Shown: positions 6,781-14,533, counted from the stretch's first letter. The stretch is 32,209 nt of DNA from Candidatus Kuenenia stuttgartensis (GCA_945883745.1 CAMCYH010000031.1:1-32209), one strand, 5' to 3'. Notes: generated by a model not told the origin, from the letters alone. Translations and numbers: made by a program.

Positions 6781-7166
6781 GTCAACTCTCCTCAGTGGTG
6801 GTGGATTGGCACCGTCCCTGGAGGCGTGCAGTCGCGATGCAGGCACCGCGGCCAATCCTTCGCAGGGACGGTGTCGAAAGGCAACCCGCGGCTTCTCGCC
6901 GCGACGTCGAAGGTCCAACTGAATGCAACGGGCGTGCCAGACCGACAGTGGACAGGTGTTTCGCGCTCTGATGTCGCTTGAATTGCGACAGAAATGGCTC
7001 GCGTGGTCTTCGCCTGGGAAACTCTCCCGGTCGCAGCGGTCGGCGCGGCTGTCAGCGTGGCAGGTGGCTGGAAAATGGATGCCACAGTGGCCCTCAGGTG
7101 TGGGCAGGACCCTGTGTGCCGGTATACTGCGGGCCTTTTGCCGCCGCGTTCGTGTACGGAGCAGCC
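6781..7166. promoter_or_regulatory. Divergent control region between the hsp20 array and the fabZ-like gene
   Basis: 386 bp without a gene. Next to hsp20 are two interleaved inverted repeats: A GGATTGGC (6803-6810) with GCCAATCC (6851-6858), and B ACCGTCCCTG (6811-6820) with CAGGGACGGT (6863-6872), in the order A-B-A'-B'. Further out is the inverted repeat TGTCGC-N7-GCGACA (6972-6990), a possible operator. Toward fabZ there is a TATACT -10-like box (7123-7128) but no good -35 box. No CIRCE element (TTAGCACTC / GAGTGCTAA) and no sigma-32 promoter was recognised. Confidence 0.45.
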
Positions 7167-7745
7167 ATGCGTTTCACCCTCCTCGATCGAGTCATCGCCA
7201 TCGAACCCGGCAAGAGCATCACGGCGATCAAGACACTCTCGCTCTCCGAGGAGTACCTCGCCGACCACTTCCCCTGCTTTCCGGTGATGCCGGGCGTGCT
7301 GATGCTCGAAGCGATGACGCAGGCCGCCGCCTGGACGATTCGCCTCGGAGAGGACTTTGCCCATAGCATCGTCGTGCTCCGCCAGGCGAAAAACGTGAAA
7401 TATGGCGACTTCGTTGAACCGGGCCGTGTGCTCACCGTCACCGCGGAAGTAATTTCACAGGACGAAACCACGACCAAAGTGAAGGCCAGCGGCACGGTGG
7501 GCGAGCGGACGAGCCTCACGGCGCGGCTCGTCCTCGAACGGTACAACATGGCCGATCGGCGGCCTTATGGTGACGCGATTGATGCCCGCGTACGGTCGGA
7601 GATGCGGAAGCTTTGGGCGCTCCTCCATCCCACCTCTCGCGGCGTTACCGCGCCACGGCGGGTCGTCTACGGTGGCCCCAATGCCGCCGTGCCGGCCGCC
7701 GCCCCGCTCCCGGACGTGCCCTCCCTCGTGCGACAAAGCCCGTAG
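7167..7745 (+). CDS. FabZ-like 3-hydroxyacyl-ACP dehydratase (first hotdog protein of the cluster)
   Basis: Predicted dehydratase acting on 3-hydroxyacyl chains bound to an acyl carrier protein. The hotdog active-site stretch LADHFPCFPVMPGVLMLEAMTQAAA is present, with His34 and Glu48 as the likely catalytic pair. At 192 residues it is longer than FabZ (about 150); the extra C-terminal 40 residues, rich in Pro and Ala, look disordered. The ATG at 7167 was chosen because it gives the FabZ N-terminus. First of four plus-strand genes for acyl-chain chemistry. Which fatty acid or lipid the cluster makes cannot be told from the sequence. Confidence 0.85.
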   Translation: MRFTLLDRVIAIEPGKSITAIKTLSLSEEYLADHFPCFPVMPGVLMLEAMTQAAAWTIRLGEDFAHSIVVLRQAKNVKYGDFVEPGRVLTVTAEVISQDETTTKVKASGTVGERTSLTARLVLERYNMADRRPYGDAIDARVRSEMRKLWALLHPTSRGVTAPRRVVYGGPNAAVPAAAPLPDVPSLVRQSP

Positions 7746-7892
7746 AAAACCGCATTGCAGCGGCCGTTTTTCCTGATTGTACGATTGGCGCCCGCCGGCT
7801 GCGGTCGTCTTCGGGTTCCCATTCTGGCGGGTCGACAGTACAACCGGCGTCCAGCGTTTGAATTTCTCCCCGTTTTCCCAAGGTACCAGTCG

Positions 7893-8279
7893 ATGCCGTC
7901 GCGTGATGAAATTTTTGAGAAGGTGAAGGCTGCTCTCGTCGATGCCCTCGGTGTGGACGAGGACGAAGTGTCGCCCACGGCGACGATGGTCGGTGATCTC
8001 GGCGCCGAGTCGATCGATTTTCTCGACATCGTGTTTCGCCTCGAGAAGGCCTTTGGCATCAAGATCCCCCGTGGTGAACTGTTCCCCGAAGACGTTCTCT
8101 CGAGCACCGAATATGTCGCCGACGGCAGGCTCAATGCCGCAGGTTTGGCGGCTCTGAAGGCTCGGATGCCGTTCGCCGACCTATCGAAATTCGAGGCCAA
8201 TCCAAGCGTGCAGAACTTTGCCAACACGCTTACGGTTGAAGACATGGTGCGATACGTGCAGAGCAAGGTGGGCGGCTGA
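7893..8279 (+). CDS. Acyl carrier protein, extended form
   Basis: Carrier of acyl chains on a phosphopantetheine arm. The attachment motif GDLGAESIDFLDIVF places the modified serine at Ser40, and the flanking helices (EIFEKVKAALVDALGV; FRLEKAFGIKI) are typical. The protein has 128 residues against about 80 for AcpP. The extra sequence (about residues 68-112) lies between the core and the last helix VEDMVRYVQSKVG. The ATG at 7893 was chosen as the normal N-terminus; the frame is open further upstream. The gene sits between two FabZ-like proteins, so it is probably their dedicated carrier rather than the housekeeping AcpP. Confidence 0.88.
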   Translation: MPSRDEIFEKVKAALVDALGVDEDEVSPTATMVGDLGAESIDFLDIVFRLEKAFGIKIPRGELFPEDVLSSTEYVADGRLNAAGLAALKARMPFADLSKFEANPSVQNFANTLTVEDMVRYVQSKVGG

Positions 8280-8300
8280 TCGGCCGGCCGAATATCCGCC

Positions 8301-8801
8301 ATGCGTTGGTTCTGGATCGATCGTTTTGAAGAGTTTGTGCGGGGCAAATACGCCACGGCCGTGAAGAACGTGTCGCTGGCGGAGGAGCACATGCACGACC
8401 ACTTTCCCGGCGTGGCCCTGATGCCCAACTCCCTGATCGTGGAGGGGATGGCACAGGCGGCTGGGCTCCTGGTCGCCGAGGCGATCGACTACAACCGGCG
8501 GGTGGTGCTGGCGAAAGTGTCGGGAGCCGAGTTTTACTTCGACGCAGTCCCGGGTGACACACTCAAGTTCCACGCCGAGATCCTCGACCTCAAGCCGGCG
8601 GGATCGCTGACCAGTGTGAAGGCGACCGTCGGCGACGAGGTGCAGGGCGCGGCAGAGATTTTTTTCGCTCATCTCGAGCCCGGCGAGGGTGTGCCCAAAT
8701 TGTTCGAGCCGGAGGAATTACTGCGATGGCTCGACCAGATGCATATTTACGATGTCGGTCGCGACGAGGCCGGGCAGCCGCTGACGCGGCCCGACTGGTG
8801 A
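8301..8801 (+). CDS. FabZ/FabA-like hotdog dehydratase (second of the cluster)
   Basis: 166-residue hotdog protein with MHDHFPGVALMPNSLIVEGMAQAAG, where His34 and Glu48 fall at the same positions as in the first hotdog gene. The usual MPG before the active-site helix is MPN here. The two are paralogues with clearly different sequences, so they may act on different chain lengths, or one may act as a partner subunit. The start is 21 bp after the acyl carrier protein stop; no strong ribosome site was seen. Specific activity is inferred from the family. Confidence 0.83.
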   Translation: MRWFWIDRFEEFVRGKYATAVKNVSLAEEHMHDHFPGVALMPNSLIVEGMAQAAGLLVAEAIDYNRRVVLAKVSGAEFYFDAVPGDTLKFHAEILDLKPAGSLTSVKATVGDEVQGAAEIFFAHLEPGEGVPKLFEPEELLRWLDQMHIYDVGRDEAGQPLTRPDW

Positions 8802-8843
8802 CCGCGGCGGCCTCGTAAACCTCTTTTGGAAGGAAGCAACGCG

Positions 8844-10139
8844 ATGGGTGCCGGCAGGCGGAGGGTTGTGATCACTGGCATGGGCTGCGTCACACCATTG
8901 GGCGTGACGGTGGCGCAGCTGTGGAACAACCTCAAGGCGTCAAAGTCAGCTGTCGGCCTCACGACCGTCTTCGATGCCTCCAAGTTTCCGACCAAGATCT
9001 CGGCTGAAGTTCGCAACTGGAGCGTTGCCGACGAGGGGGAGGATCCGCAGCGCTGGGAGTTTTGTGGTCGTCATACGCGGTTTGCCGCCGGAGCCGCGTT
9101 GCAGGCGATGCGCGACGCAGGGCTCGAGAAGGGGCTTCCGGCCGACCCAACGCGGCTGGGTGTCTACCTCGGCAGTGGCGAAGGTCAGCAGGATTTCGAT
9201 TCTTTCACCAACATGATGATGGCCGCGATCACGGGTGACACACTCGATGTGGCGAAGTTCACGAAGCTCGGCCTCGAGACGCTGCACCCGCTCACGGAAG
9301 TCGAGCAGGAGCCGAATATGCCGGCGGCCCATCTGGCCGGGATGTTCGATGCCCAGGGGCCAAACCTCAACTGCCTGACTGCCTGTGCCGCCTCCAGTCA
9401 GGCCATCGGCGAGGCAGCCGAACTCGTCCGTCGTGGTGATGCCGACGTCATGCTCTCCGGCGGCACCCACAGCATGATCCACCCGTTCGGCGTGACGGGC
9501 TTCAATCTCCTCACGGCGTTGTCAACCCGCAACGACGAGCCGACCCGGGCCAGCCGCCCCTTCGACAACGACCGCGACGGGTTCGTGCTCGGCGAGGGGG
9601 CAGCGATGGTTGTGCTCGAGGAGCTCGAGCATGCGAAGAAGCGTGGCGCGCACATCCATGGTGAGATCCTCGGCTACGGCTCGACGGCCGATGCCTACCG
9701 CATCACCGACACACACCCCGAGGGCCGCGGCGCCTCATCTTGCATCCGCATGGCGTTGGCCGACGCCGGGCTGGGCCTCAATGACATCCATTACATCAAT
9801 GCTCACGGCACGAGCACCGACGTGAACGACAAGGTGGAGACGCTCGCCATCAAGACGGTGTTTGGCGAGCAGGCCTATAAGATCCCTGTTTCCAGCACGA
9901 AGAGCATGATGGGCCACCTCATCGCGGCCGCCGGCGCCACGGAGTTGATCGTCTGCCTGCTGGCGATCCGCGACGGCGTGCTGCCGCCGACGATCAACTA
10001 CGAGACGCCCGATCCCAACTGCGATCTCGACTACGTGCCGAACCAAGCCCGGGAAGGAAAGTGCAACTACGCCCTCTCCAACAGCTTCGGCTTCGGCGGC
10101 CAAAACATCTCGCTCATCGCCGGACGGTATACGGCCTAA
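8844..10139 (+). CDS. Beta-ketoacyl-ACP synthase, FabF (KAS II) family
   Basis: Condensing enzyme that extends an acyl chain by two carbons from malonyl-ACP. The 431-residue product has the Cys-His-His active site: Cys181 in TACAASS, His321 in INAHGTSTDVND and His358 in SMMGHLIAAAGATE, with Lys353 in SSTKS. It ends with the family NSFGFGGQN motif. Relative to E. coli FabF there is added sequence at about residues 118-160 (FTNMMMAAITGDTLDV...). The ATG at 8844 follows GGAAGGAAG (8828-8836); an in-frame TTG at 8826 is unlikely. Last gene of the four-gene acyl cluster. Confidence 0.93.
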   Translation: MGAGRRRVVITGMGCVTPLGVTVAQLWNNLKASKSAVGLTTVFDASKFPTKISAEVRNWSVADEGEDPQRWEFCGRHTRFAAGAALQAMRDAGLEKGLPADPTRLGVYLGSGEGQQDFDSFTNMMMAAITGDTLDVAKFTKLGLETLHPLTEVEQEPNMPAAHLAGMFDAQGPNLNCLTACAASSQAIGEAAELVRRGDADVMLSGGTHSMIHPFGVTGFNLLTALSTRNDEPTRASRPFDNDRDGFVLGEGAAMVVLEELEHAKKRGAHIHGEILGYGSTADAYRITDTHPEGRGASSCIRMALADAGLGLNDIHYINAHGTSTDVNDKVETLAIKTVFGEQAYKIPVSSTKSMMGHLIAAAGATELIVCLLAIRDGVLPPTINYETPDPNCDLDYVPNQAREGKCNYALSNSFGFGGQNISLIAGRYTA

Positions 10140-10164
10140 AGGTTCTGGCCGACCAGTTGACGGA

Positions 10165-10304
10165 GCTCGGGGCTGCCTGTGCCATCGAGCCGGCGTATGC
10201 AGACAAGCGCAGCAAGGATTGCGAAGCGCCGTCTGCATCCGAGAGAGCGGAGGGCACGATGCCCTCCGCGAACGTCCGGCGACATGGCACAGGCAGCCCC
10301 GAGC
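10165..10304 (-). repeat. Structured 140-bp element, copy 1 (reads on the minus strand)
   Basis: Perfect 21-bp terminal arms (10165-10185, 10284-10304) close a structure that continues, after a 3x3 internal loop, with GCCGG / CCGGC (10189-10193, 10276-10280). Inside are a 10-bp hairpin GCGGAGGGCA / TGCCCTCCGC (10247-10256, 10260-10269) and a long hairpin ATGCAGAC / GTCTGCAT (10197-10204, 10231-10238) capped by GCAA-GGA-TTGC (10212-10222). Its reverse complement aligns along its whole length with the element at 14393-14533. It begins 25 bp after the fabF-like stop and fills much of the gap before the lipoprotein gene. No flanking target duplication was seen. Confidence 0.8.
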
Positions 10305-10437
10305 GGGTTTCTTTGAAAACGACGCTTGACCAGGTTGCCCAGCTTGGTGGCGGCGGGGTTTTCTCAATCGGTGCGACCCTGGCGACCGATACCGTTTGCC
10401 AGACGATGCTTCCGGTTTGGACCCACGGGAACCTCCC

Positions 10438-10863
10438 ATGAAACGCACATACGGACTGCTGCTGGCAATGTCGGTGATCTCGATGGCGAGCGGCTGCTCC
10501 CTCATCGACCGTCTTTTTTTGCTGAATGCTGACGGACCCTACAACCACCGCCATGGCGGGAGGTGCGAGGGGGGCGGCTGCGAAACCGGTGCCTGCGGCC
10601 CGGGCGGCTGCGAAACCGGCACCTGTGGGCCGGATGGCTGCAATGACTGCGCCGATGGCACCTGTCGCCGGCGGCATGTTGGCCGCTACGGTGGCCTGGC
10701 CAAACATCATCTTTCGCCTGAGGAGCGGGCCGCGCTGGCGGGCTCCGATTACGGGGCCACCACGCCCGCCGGTCCGCCATCGGGCACCGTCGCCTATCCC
10801 TACTACACGACCCGCGGCCCCCGCGATTTCCTCGCCAAGTGCCCGCCCTCGATCGGCCCCTGA
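10438..10863 (+). CDS. Small Cys-rich lipoprotein of unknown function
   Basis: 141-residue predicted lipoprotein. The signal peptide MKRTYGLLLAMSVISMASG ends at a lipobox cysteine (Cys20), which supports the ATG at 10438 over the open frame upstream. After an Asn/His-rich linker comes a Cys/Gly-rich segment (about residues 43-76) made of near-repeats CETGxCGPxGC, with nine cysteines, suggesting disulfides or metal binding. The C-terminus has the Tyr/Gly/Pro-rich stretch YPYYTTRGPRDFLAKCPPSIGP. No enzyme family was recognised. It stands alone between a structured repeat element and the MFS gene. Confidence 0.75.
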   Translation: MKRTYGLLLAMSVISMASGCSLIDRLFLLNADGPYNHRHGGRCEGGGCETGACGPGGCETGTCGPDGCNDCADGTCRRRHVGRYGGLAKHHLSPEERAALAGSDYGATTPAGPPSGTVAYPYYTTRGPRDFLAKCPPSIGP

Positions 10864-10952
10864 TGCTACGACGATGACGGGGGGTCGGGTTGCCGATAGG
10901 CTGAGATGCCGAATCGGCAATCCGTTTTTGTGGTCTCGCGCGAGGTCGTCGC

Positions 10953-12500
10953 ATGGCTCGTTCTTCTCAAGGCTCCCCGGTATCTCCCGGAATGACAGGC
11001 GTTGGTCGCCTGACATTCACAGGCTGGCTCGTCTGCGCGATTGCCGCCATCGGCTTCGCTTTTGACATCTACGAACTGCTGATGCTGCCGCTGATCGCCC
11101 GGCCGGCGCTCCTCGAACTCGGCGGCTTCCAGCCGGGGAGCCCCGGTTTCCTGCGGTGGGTCGGCATCCTGTTTTATGTGCCGGCCCTGTGCGGCGGTCT
11201 CTTTGGCCTGCTCGGCGGGTATCTCACTGACCGGCTCGGCCGCCGCCGCGTGCTCACCTGGAGCATTCTCATCTATGCGTTTGCCGCCTTCTTCGCAGGG
11301 TTTTCCACAAGCCTGTGGATGCTCCTCGTCTGCCGCTGCTTCGTGTTCGTAGGTGTCTGCGTGGAGTTCGTCGCGGCGGTGGCGTGGCTGGCGGAACTCT
11401 TTCCCGATCCCAAGCAGCGGGAGCGGGTGCTCGGCTACACACAGGCCTTCTCATCGATCGGTGGGCTCATGGTGGCTGTGGCGAACGGCATCGCCATCCA
11501 GTACGGCGCCGGATTTCCGGCGATCCAACTTCCGGCCTGGCTCTCGTGGCTGGGAACGATCGATCCGGCCCACCAGCATGAGGCCTGGCGGTACACGCTG
11601 ATGTCGGGTCTGCTACCGGCGCTCCCGCTGATTCTCATCCGCCCCTTCTTGCCAGAGTCTCCGGTGTGGGCGGCCAAGCGGGCGGCAGGCACACTCAAGC
11701 GGCCGAGCATCGCAGCGCTCTTTGCCCCCGACCTCCGCCGCACGACGCTCACCACAGCGATCGGTTTCGCCTGTACGCTCGGCATCGCCTTCGGCGCGAT
11801 CCAGCAGATGCCGCAGATGGTGCCCGGGCTGGCAGAGGTGAAGGAAGCGGCCACGATGGCGGGCGATCAGGCTGCTGCCGCGGCGCGGGAGAAGGGAGAG
11901 AATGATCCACAGAAGCTTGCCGCAGTGGCCCGGGCCGCCGGGGCCCGCAGCAGCCAAACGACGGCCGCTGAATACACGAAGGTGCAGGAACTCGGCGGGC
12001 TCGTGGGCCGCTGCCTGATGGCCGTGGTGCTGGCGGCGGGGATCGCCTGGGGCTGGAAGCTGCGGATGCTGCAGCTTCCCGGGCTCTTGCTCGTGCCGCT
12101 CGTCTTCTGGTTTTTTGTCCGCTGGCCCAACACCACGTTCTTTGAAATACCACTGGAGTGGGCCTACTTGGGCCGGCTGCCAGTGACGACGATGTCCGTG
12201 GGGATGTTTCTCGTCGGGCTCGTTACGGTGGGCCAACTCTCCTTCTGGGGCAACTATCTGCCGCACGTCTTCCCGGTGCATCTTCGTGGCACCGGCGAGA
12301 GCTTCGCCGCCAATATCGGCGGCCGCATGATCGGCACCTCGGCGGCCGCGGTCACATCGCTCATCGCCGGCTTCATGCCCTACGAATCGGCCCCGCTCAA
12401 GTTTTCCACAGCCGCCGCCATCGTAGGTACCACGATCTGCCTCATCGGCCTGCTCGCTGGCTTCTTTCTCCCCGAGCCACGCAGCGACATCGACAGCTGA
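10953..12500 (+). CDS. Major facilitator superfamily transporter
   Basis: Inner-membrane secondary transporter of 515 residues with about 12 predicted membrane segments. The MFS signature is seen between helices 2 and 3 (GGYLTDRLGRRRVL, about residues 88-101). After the sixth helix, FLPESPVWAAKRA resembles the PESPRWL motif of sugar and organic-acid porters. An unusual charged, Ala-rich stretch of about 60 residues (about 290-350, AEVKEAATMAGDQAAAAAREKG...) interrupts the second half between helices. Substrate unknown. The ATG at 10953 has a GAGG at about 10942. It stands alone on the plus strand. Confidence 0.87.
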   Translation: MARSSQGSPVSPGMTGVGRLTFTGWLVCAIAAIGFAFDIYELLMLPLIARPALLELGGFQPGSPGFLRWVGILFYVPALCGGLFGLLGGYLTDRLGRRRVLTWSILIYAFAAFFAGFSTSLWMLLVCRCFVFVGVCVEFVAAVAWLAELFPDPKQRERVLGYTQAFSSIGGLMVAVANGIAIQYGAGFPAIQLPAWLSWLGTIDPAHQHEAWRYTLMSGLLPALPLILIRPFLPESPVWAAKRAAGTLKRPSIAALFAPDLRRTTLTTAIGFACTLGIAFGAIQQMPQMVPGLAEVKEAATMAGDQAAAAAREKGENDPQKLAAVARAAGARSSQTTAAEYTKVQELGGLVGRCLMAVVLAAGIAWGWKLRMLQLPGLLLVPLVFWFFVRWPNTTFFEIPLEWAYLGRLPVTTMSVGMFLVGLVTVGQLSFWGNYLPHVFPVHLRGTGESFAANIGGRMIGTSAAAVTSLIAGFMPYESAPLKFSTAAAIVGTTICLIGLLAGFFLPEPRSDIDS

Positions 12501-12770
12501 ACTGTATTTGCGGCACCTGTCCCCACAAAGCCGCCAGGCGCAAGCCGGCGGGATGACGCATCAGCCGGCGTCGCTTCGGCCCCCGGGCTCGCGCCCGGGG
12601 CTTGGCACGAACCGCCTGGAGGGCGAGCCTCCGTCCTCAGTTTGCTCAACGATTATTTCGGTTGTTGAGCAAGTGGCATCCTGTCGTGAAGCCGGGGCCG
12701 GGTGAAGTCGACGCGAGTTGGCGTATCTTCGCCCCGAAGCGGAGGCTTCACCCGGCCCCGGCGTCCGCAG
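12501..12770. repeat. Structured convergent spacer with three inverted repeats
   Basis: 270 bp between the MFS gene and the convergent DUF454 gene, with no gene seen. It holds a perfect hairpin CCCCGGGC-TCGC-GCCCGGGG (12581-12600), related to the one at 2971-2991; TTGCTCAAC / GTTGAGCAA (12642-12650, 12664-12672); and 17-bp perfect arms (12691-12707, 12746-12762, core GGGCCGGGTGAAG) around a small hairpin CTTCG-CCC-CGAAG (12727-12739). Any of them could end transcripts from either side, but none has a T-run. Confidence 0.6.
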
Positions 12771-13256
12771 TCATTCCGCGATCGTGCGTGGGGAGAGCGG
12801 AGCTTCATCAGGAATCGTTGGCACGTTCCAGATCGTGTAGAGCCCGACTCCCACGGCGGCCAGCGCGATGTACTTGAGCCACCAGGGCAGGCTGCCGAGC
12901 ACCAGGCTGACGAGCACCACCACGCCCACGAGCATAAAGGCACGGTTTTTCACGCTCCGTCGGATGCCGCGATAGTGCTGCCAATCGTCGAGCGTGGGGC
13001 CAAACGTCTTCGACCGGTGCAGCCAGGCATGGATCCGGGGCGAACCACGGTAGAAGCACCAGCTGGCCAGAAGGAGAAATGGCGTGGTTGGCAGCAAAGG
13101 GAGCACCGACCCGATCACAGCCAGTCCCACGCAGATCCAGCCTCCCGCCACGAAGAGGAAGCTTTTCAGGGGGTCGGTGGTGGGCTTGAAATCCATGGCC
13201 GCGTCCGCTGCTGGAGATTTCGGAATCGTAGCACGTGGCCTTTTCGCTGGGGGCAT
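12771..13256 (-). CDS. DUF454 (YbaN-like) inner-membrane protein
   Basis: Small membrane protein of the DUF454/YbaN family, function unknown. Landmarks: the first hydrophobic segment FVAGGWICVGLAVIGSVLPLLPTTPFLLLASWCFYRGSPRIHAWL, then FGPTLDDWQHYRGIRRSVKNRA, and a hydrophobic hairpin (FMLVGVVVLVSLVLGSLPWWLKYIALAAVGVGLYTIW). The frame gives 161 residues from the ATG at 13256. An internal ATG at 13196 (residue 21) gives the shorter N-terminus usual in the family and may be the true start; neither has a clear ribosome site. The gene converges on the MFS gene and is divergent from the aldolase gene. Confidence 0.83.
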   Translation of the reverse strand: MPPAKRPRATIPKSPAADAAMDFKPTTDPLKSFLFVAGGWICVGLAVIGSVLPLLPTTPFLLLASWCFYRGSPRIHAWLHRSKTFGPTLDDWQHYRGIRRSVKNRAFMLVGVVVLVSLVLGSLPWWLKYIALAAVGVGLYTIWNVPTIPDEAPLSPRTIAE

Positions 13257-13333
13257 TTGTGGAGAAAACGCCGAGTTTCTATGCTTGCGAGGCCCGCGAC
13301 CGATATCCCGCCCCTGTCTGAGGAGATTCTTCC

Positions 13334-14377
13334 ATGCCCCTCGTTCCGATGCGCATTCTGCTCGACCACGCCGCCGAACACGGCTATGGCCTGGCGGCCT
13401 TCAACGTCAACAACATGGAGCAGATTCAGTCGATCATGGAGGCCGCGAAGGAGACCGACTCACCGGTCATCGTGCAGGCCTCACGGGGCGCCCGCTCGTA
13501 CAGCCAGGACAACTACCTCCGCCACCTCATGCTGGCCGCCGCCGAGCTCTATCCGAGCATTCCGATCGCCATGCACCAGGACCACGGTAACTCGCCTGCC
13601 ACCTGCCAGAGCGCGATCGACCACGGCTTCACGAGCGTCATGATGGACGGCTCGCTCAAGGAAGATGGCAAGACGCCGGCCGACTTCGACTACAACGTGA
13701 AGGTGACCAAGGAGGTCGTGAGCCTCGCCCACCGGCAGGGGGCGTCGGTCGAAGGAGAGCTTGGCTGCCTGGGGTCGCTCGAGAGCGGCGAGGGTGAGGC
13801 CGAGGATGGTCACGGGGCCACTGGCAAGCTGTCGCATGACCAGCTCCTCACCGATCCCGACGAGGCGGCCCGGTTCGTGGCGGCCACCGGCGTGGATGCC
13901 CTCGCCGTCGCCATCGGCACCAGCCACGGCGCCTACAAGTTCACCCGCAAGCCCGATGGCGATGTGCTCGCCATGAAGCGAATCGAGGAAATCCATGCCA
14001 AGCTCCCCAACTGCCATCTCGTGATGCACGGCTCGTCGAGCGTGCCCCAGGAACTCCAGGACATCATCAACAGCTACGGCGGCAAGATGCCACAGACATG
14101 GGGCGTGCCGGTCGAGGAGATCCAAAAGGGCATCAAGCACGGTGTCCGCAAGATCAACGTCGACACCGACTGCCGCATGGCGATCACCGGTGCCATCCGC
14201 AAGGTGCTCTTCGAGGCGCCGGAAAAGTTCGATCCGCGCGACTACCTCAAGCCGTCCCGCGAGGCGATGAAGAAGGTGTGTGCGGAGCGAATGGTGCAGT
14301 TTGGCCAGGCGGGCAACGCCGGCAAGGTGAAGTGCATCACGCTGGCCGATATGGCGAAGCGGTACGCTGGGGCGTGA
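13334..14377 (+). CDS. fba: Class II fructose-bisphosphate aldolase (Calvin-cycle subtype)
   Basis: Zinc-dependent cytosolic enzyme of glycolysis and gluconeogenesis that splits fructose 1,6-bisphosphate into two triose phosphates. The 347-residue product has AFNVNNMEQ, the metal-site stretch MHQDHGNSP (His81, catalytic Asp83, His84), the further zinc ligands in [10 protein letters not shown] and VMHGSSSVP, and the phosphate-binding region [16 protein letters not shown]. The length and the [12 protein letters not shown] segment fit the longer type named after the Calvin cycle; this does not itself imply CO2 fixation. The ATG at 13334 follows GAGGAG (13320-13325). Confidence 0.95.
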   Translation: MPLVPMRILLDHAAEHGYGLAAFNVNNMEQIQSIMEAAKETDSPVIVQASRGARSYSQDNYLRHLMLAAAELYPSIPIAMHQDHGNSPATCQSAIDHGFTSVMMDGSLKEDGKTPADFDYNVKVTKEVVSLAHRQGASVEGELGCLGSLESGEGEAEDGHGATGKLSHDQLLTDPDEAARFVAATGVDALAVAIGTSHGAYKFTRKPDGDVLAMKRIEEIHAKLPNCHLVMHGSSSVPQELQDIINSYGGKMPQTWGVPVEEIQKGIKHGVRKINVDTDCRMAITGAIRKVLFEAPEKFDPRDYLKPSREAMKKVCAERMVQFGQAGNAGKVKCITLADMAKRYAGA

Positions 14378-14392
14378 CCTTTCGGTGACGCG

Positions 14393-14533
14393 GCTCGGGG
14401 TGGCCCGTGCCATCTCGCCGGACGCTCGCTGCGGCCCTCCAGGGCCTGCGCTCGCTCGGAGGAAACCTCGCTTCCGCCATCCTGGCTGCGCTCGGTTTCC
14501 TACGCCGCTCGATTGGCACGGGCCACCCCTCGC
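14393..14533 (+). repeat. Structured 140-bp element, copy 2 (reads on the plus strand)
   Basis: Begins with GCTCGGGG like copy 1 and shares the blocks GTGCCAT, TCGCCGGACG, CTCGG and ACGCCG. Arms of 16 perfect base pairs (14397-14412, 14514-14529) enclose the hairpin GGCCCT-CC-AGGGCC (14433-14446) and a long hairpin AGGAAACC / GGTTTCCT (14460-14467, 14494-14501) capped by GCCA-TCC-TGGC (14476-14486). It lies 15 bp after the aldolase stop. The stem sequences differ from copy 1, yet pairing is kept at every changed position. Confidence 0.8.

Noticed and set aside
6803..6873. Classical H-type pseudoknot
   Set aside because: The linker between the first two stem halves is about zero bases, which cannot span the second stem; alternative hairpins are more plausible.
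6781..7166. CIRCE or sigma-32 type heat-shock promoter
   Set aside because: Neither TTAGCACTC / GAGTGCTAA nor a CTTGAAA / CCCCAT pair at proper spacing was found.
7167..10139. Ladderane or polyunsaturated fatty acid synthesis cluster
   Set aside because: The gene types overlap but nothing specific (desaturase, radical SAM or multidomain PKS) is present, so the product is left open.
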